From Dolichospermum sp. DET69 (lineage in GTDB: Bacteria; Cyanobacteriota; Cyanobacteriia; Cyanobacteriales; Nostocaceae), in the NCBI GenBank assembly GCA_017355425.1, contig CP070233.1, forward strand, positions 5,575,272 through 5,639,271: a stretch of DNA of 64,000 nucleotides, given 5' to 3'. Both the position numbers and the translations under genes were made by a program. The notes beneath the pieces are model-generated. The model was not told the origin of the DNA, made no database searches, and worked only from the letters and a program-made list of their open reading frames with translations. The number at the start of each line of letters is the position of its first letter. Within the stretch, counting starts at the first letter, position 1. Shown in pieces: positions 63,167 to 64,000 of this stretch.

Positions 63167-64000
63167 ATGTCACAACAACAAGGTAAGAAAATTGCCCCTA
63201 TCCCAATGTCTAACAATGTTAGCGTGGTTGACTTGATTGATACCTATTTTACCGCTTACAACTCAGCCCGGTTGCGGGAAGCCTGTCAACTGCTGACTCA
63301 GGAAGTGTTTCAAGAGGGTGTCACTGTGGGAGTTAGCCTTTCCGGGGCTATGACACCCGCAGGTTTTGGCGTTTCTGCCCTTGCACCCCTAATTCGCAAT
63401 GGTTTTATTGATTGGATGATTAGCACTGGTGCGAATCTTTACCATGATATGCACTATGGTTTAGGTTTTGAACTATTTGCTGGTAGTCCCTTTTTAGATG
63501 ATGTCAAATTGCGAGAAGAAGGGACAATCAGGATTTATGACATTATTTTTGGTTACGACGTACTGCTAGAAACTGACGCTTTTATTCGTAAAGTTCTCCA
63601 AGCAGAACCTTTCCAAAAACGCATGGGAACGGCTGAATTTCATTATTTACTGGGTAAGTGCGTCTGGGAAATAGAAAAGCAATTGGGTGTCAAAAATTCC
63701 TGTCTATTGGCGACAGCTTATGAATGTGGCGTACCTATTTATACTTCTTCTCCTGGAGATAGTTCCATAGGGATGAATGTCGCTGCTTTGGCTTTAGAAG
63801 GTTCAAAGTTGGTAATAGATCCCTCCATTGACGTAAATGAAACAGCAGCGATTGTGTATGGGGCGAGAGAAAACGACGGTACAAGTGCAGCGGTAATTAT
63901 TGGTGGTGGTAGTCCTAAAAACTTTTTATTACAAACACAACCGCAACTTCACGAGGTTTTAGGATTGGAAGAACGGGGACATGATTTCTTTGTGCAGTTT
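63167..64000 (+). CDS. Deoxyhypusine-synthase-like protein (5' part)
   Basis: 278 codons are present and the gene continues past the right edge. It starts at ATG 63167 with the family features [76 protein letters not shown] and [20 protein letters not shown]. Eukaryotic/archaeal DHS modifies eIF5A, which bacteria lack; bacterial relatives act on polyamines (for example homospermidine formation). The catalytic Lys region lies beyond the window, so activity cannot be judged. Confidence 0.92.
   Translation, partial: MSQQQGKKIAPIPMSNNVSVVDLIDTYFTAYNSARLREACQLLTQEVFQEGVTVGVSLSGAMTPAGFGVSALAPLIRNGFIDWMISTGANLYHDMHYGLGFELFAGSPFLDDVKLREEGTIRIYDIIFGYDVLLETDAFIRKVLQAEPFQKRMGTAEFHYLLGKCVWEIEKQLGVKNSCLLATAYECGVPIYTSSPGDSSIGMNVAALALEGSKLVIDPSIDVNETAAIVYGARENDGTSAAVIIGGGSPKNFLLQTQPQLHEVLGLEERGHDFFVQF

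Overview
The window is chromosomal DNA from a filamentous, probably heterocyst-forming cyanobacterium of the Anabaena/Dolichospermum/Nostoc type. Evidence: cytochrome b6f genes petB and petD, a phycobiliprotein lyase and an NblB-like HEAT protein, cyanobacteria-restricted families (DUF3038, DUF4335, DUF3143), AT-rich composition, frequent HIP1 octamers (gcgatcgc), and many heptanucleotide tandem repeats typical of such genomes. The genus is inference; no rRNA gene is present.

Layout. 0-9.5 kb: end of a secreted DUF1565-type protein, a small hypothetical, then the minus-strand translation/transcription operon rimP-nusA-rnpM-infB, and purK overlapping a pentapeptide-repeat gene. 9.9-15.9 kb: accessory block holding a 1,169-residue DUF4347/LVIVD-propeller/cadherin-like/RTX protein, flanked by a 334-bp direct repeat that carries pieces of a small membrane gene and a DUF29 gene. 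16-22.4 kb: mutS, then a tight four-gene operon of two RecF/OLD-like ATPases, each paired with a predicted nuclease (PIN, and DUF4276/TOPRIM-like). This is the best candidate for an undescribed (probably anti-phage) system. 22.5-27.9 kb: lipoprotein, NUDIX, AI-2E-type permease, Uma2 nuclease, Fe-alcohol dehydrogenase, and a frameshifted Rpn-like nuclease with a second decayed copy. 28-34.5 kb: mutS2, the DUF3038-DUF4335 pair, a J-domain protein and DUF3143. 34.5-45 kb: uppS, cdaA and lysA (cell wall and c-di-AMP), rimI, a zinc-ribbon membrane protein, an anti-sigma kinase, petD-petB, ctpA, and an SMC reduced to its C-terminal part. 45.5-49.3 kb: accessory island with a DGQHR-like protein, TumE/HTH, HicB/HicA, AbrB-like/PIN toxin-antitoxin loci and a tnpB remnant, several of them broken. 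49.5-64 kb: MBL hydrolase, site-2 protease, phycobilisome genes, a 19-copy 42-bp minisatellite, FAS1 protein, GST, HerA-like ATPase, a group 2 sigma factor, a decayed vapBC pair, cobO, DUF433 and the start of a deoxyhypusine-synthase-like gene.

The core genes look intact. The accessory genes are heavily marked by repeats: MITE-like elements with terminal inverted repeats, dispersed hairpins and heptamer arrays. Some repeats lie inside coding sequence, in frame in both mutS and mutS2. One supplies the ATG of the SMC-linked ORF, and another replaces most of hicA. Family assignments come from reading the translations by eye; no database search was run.
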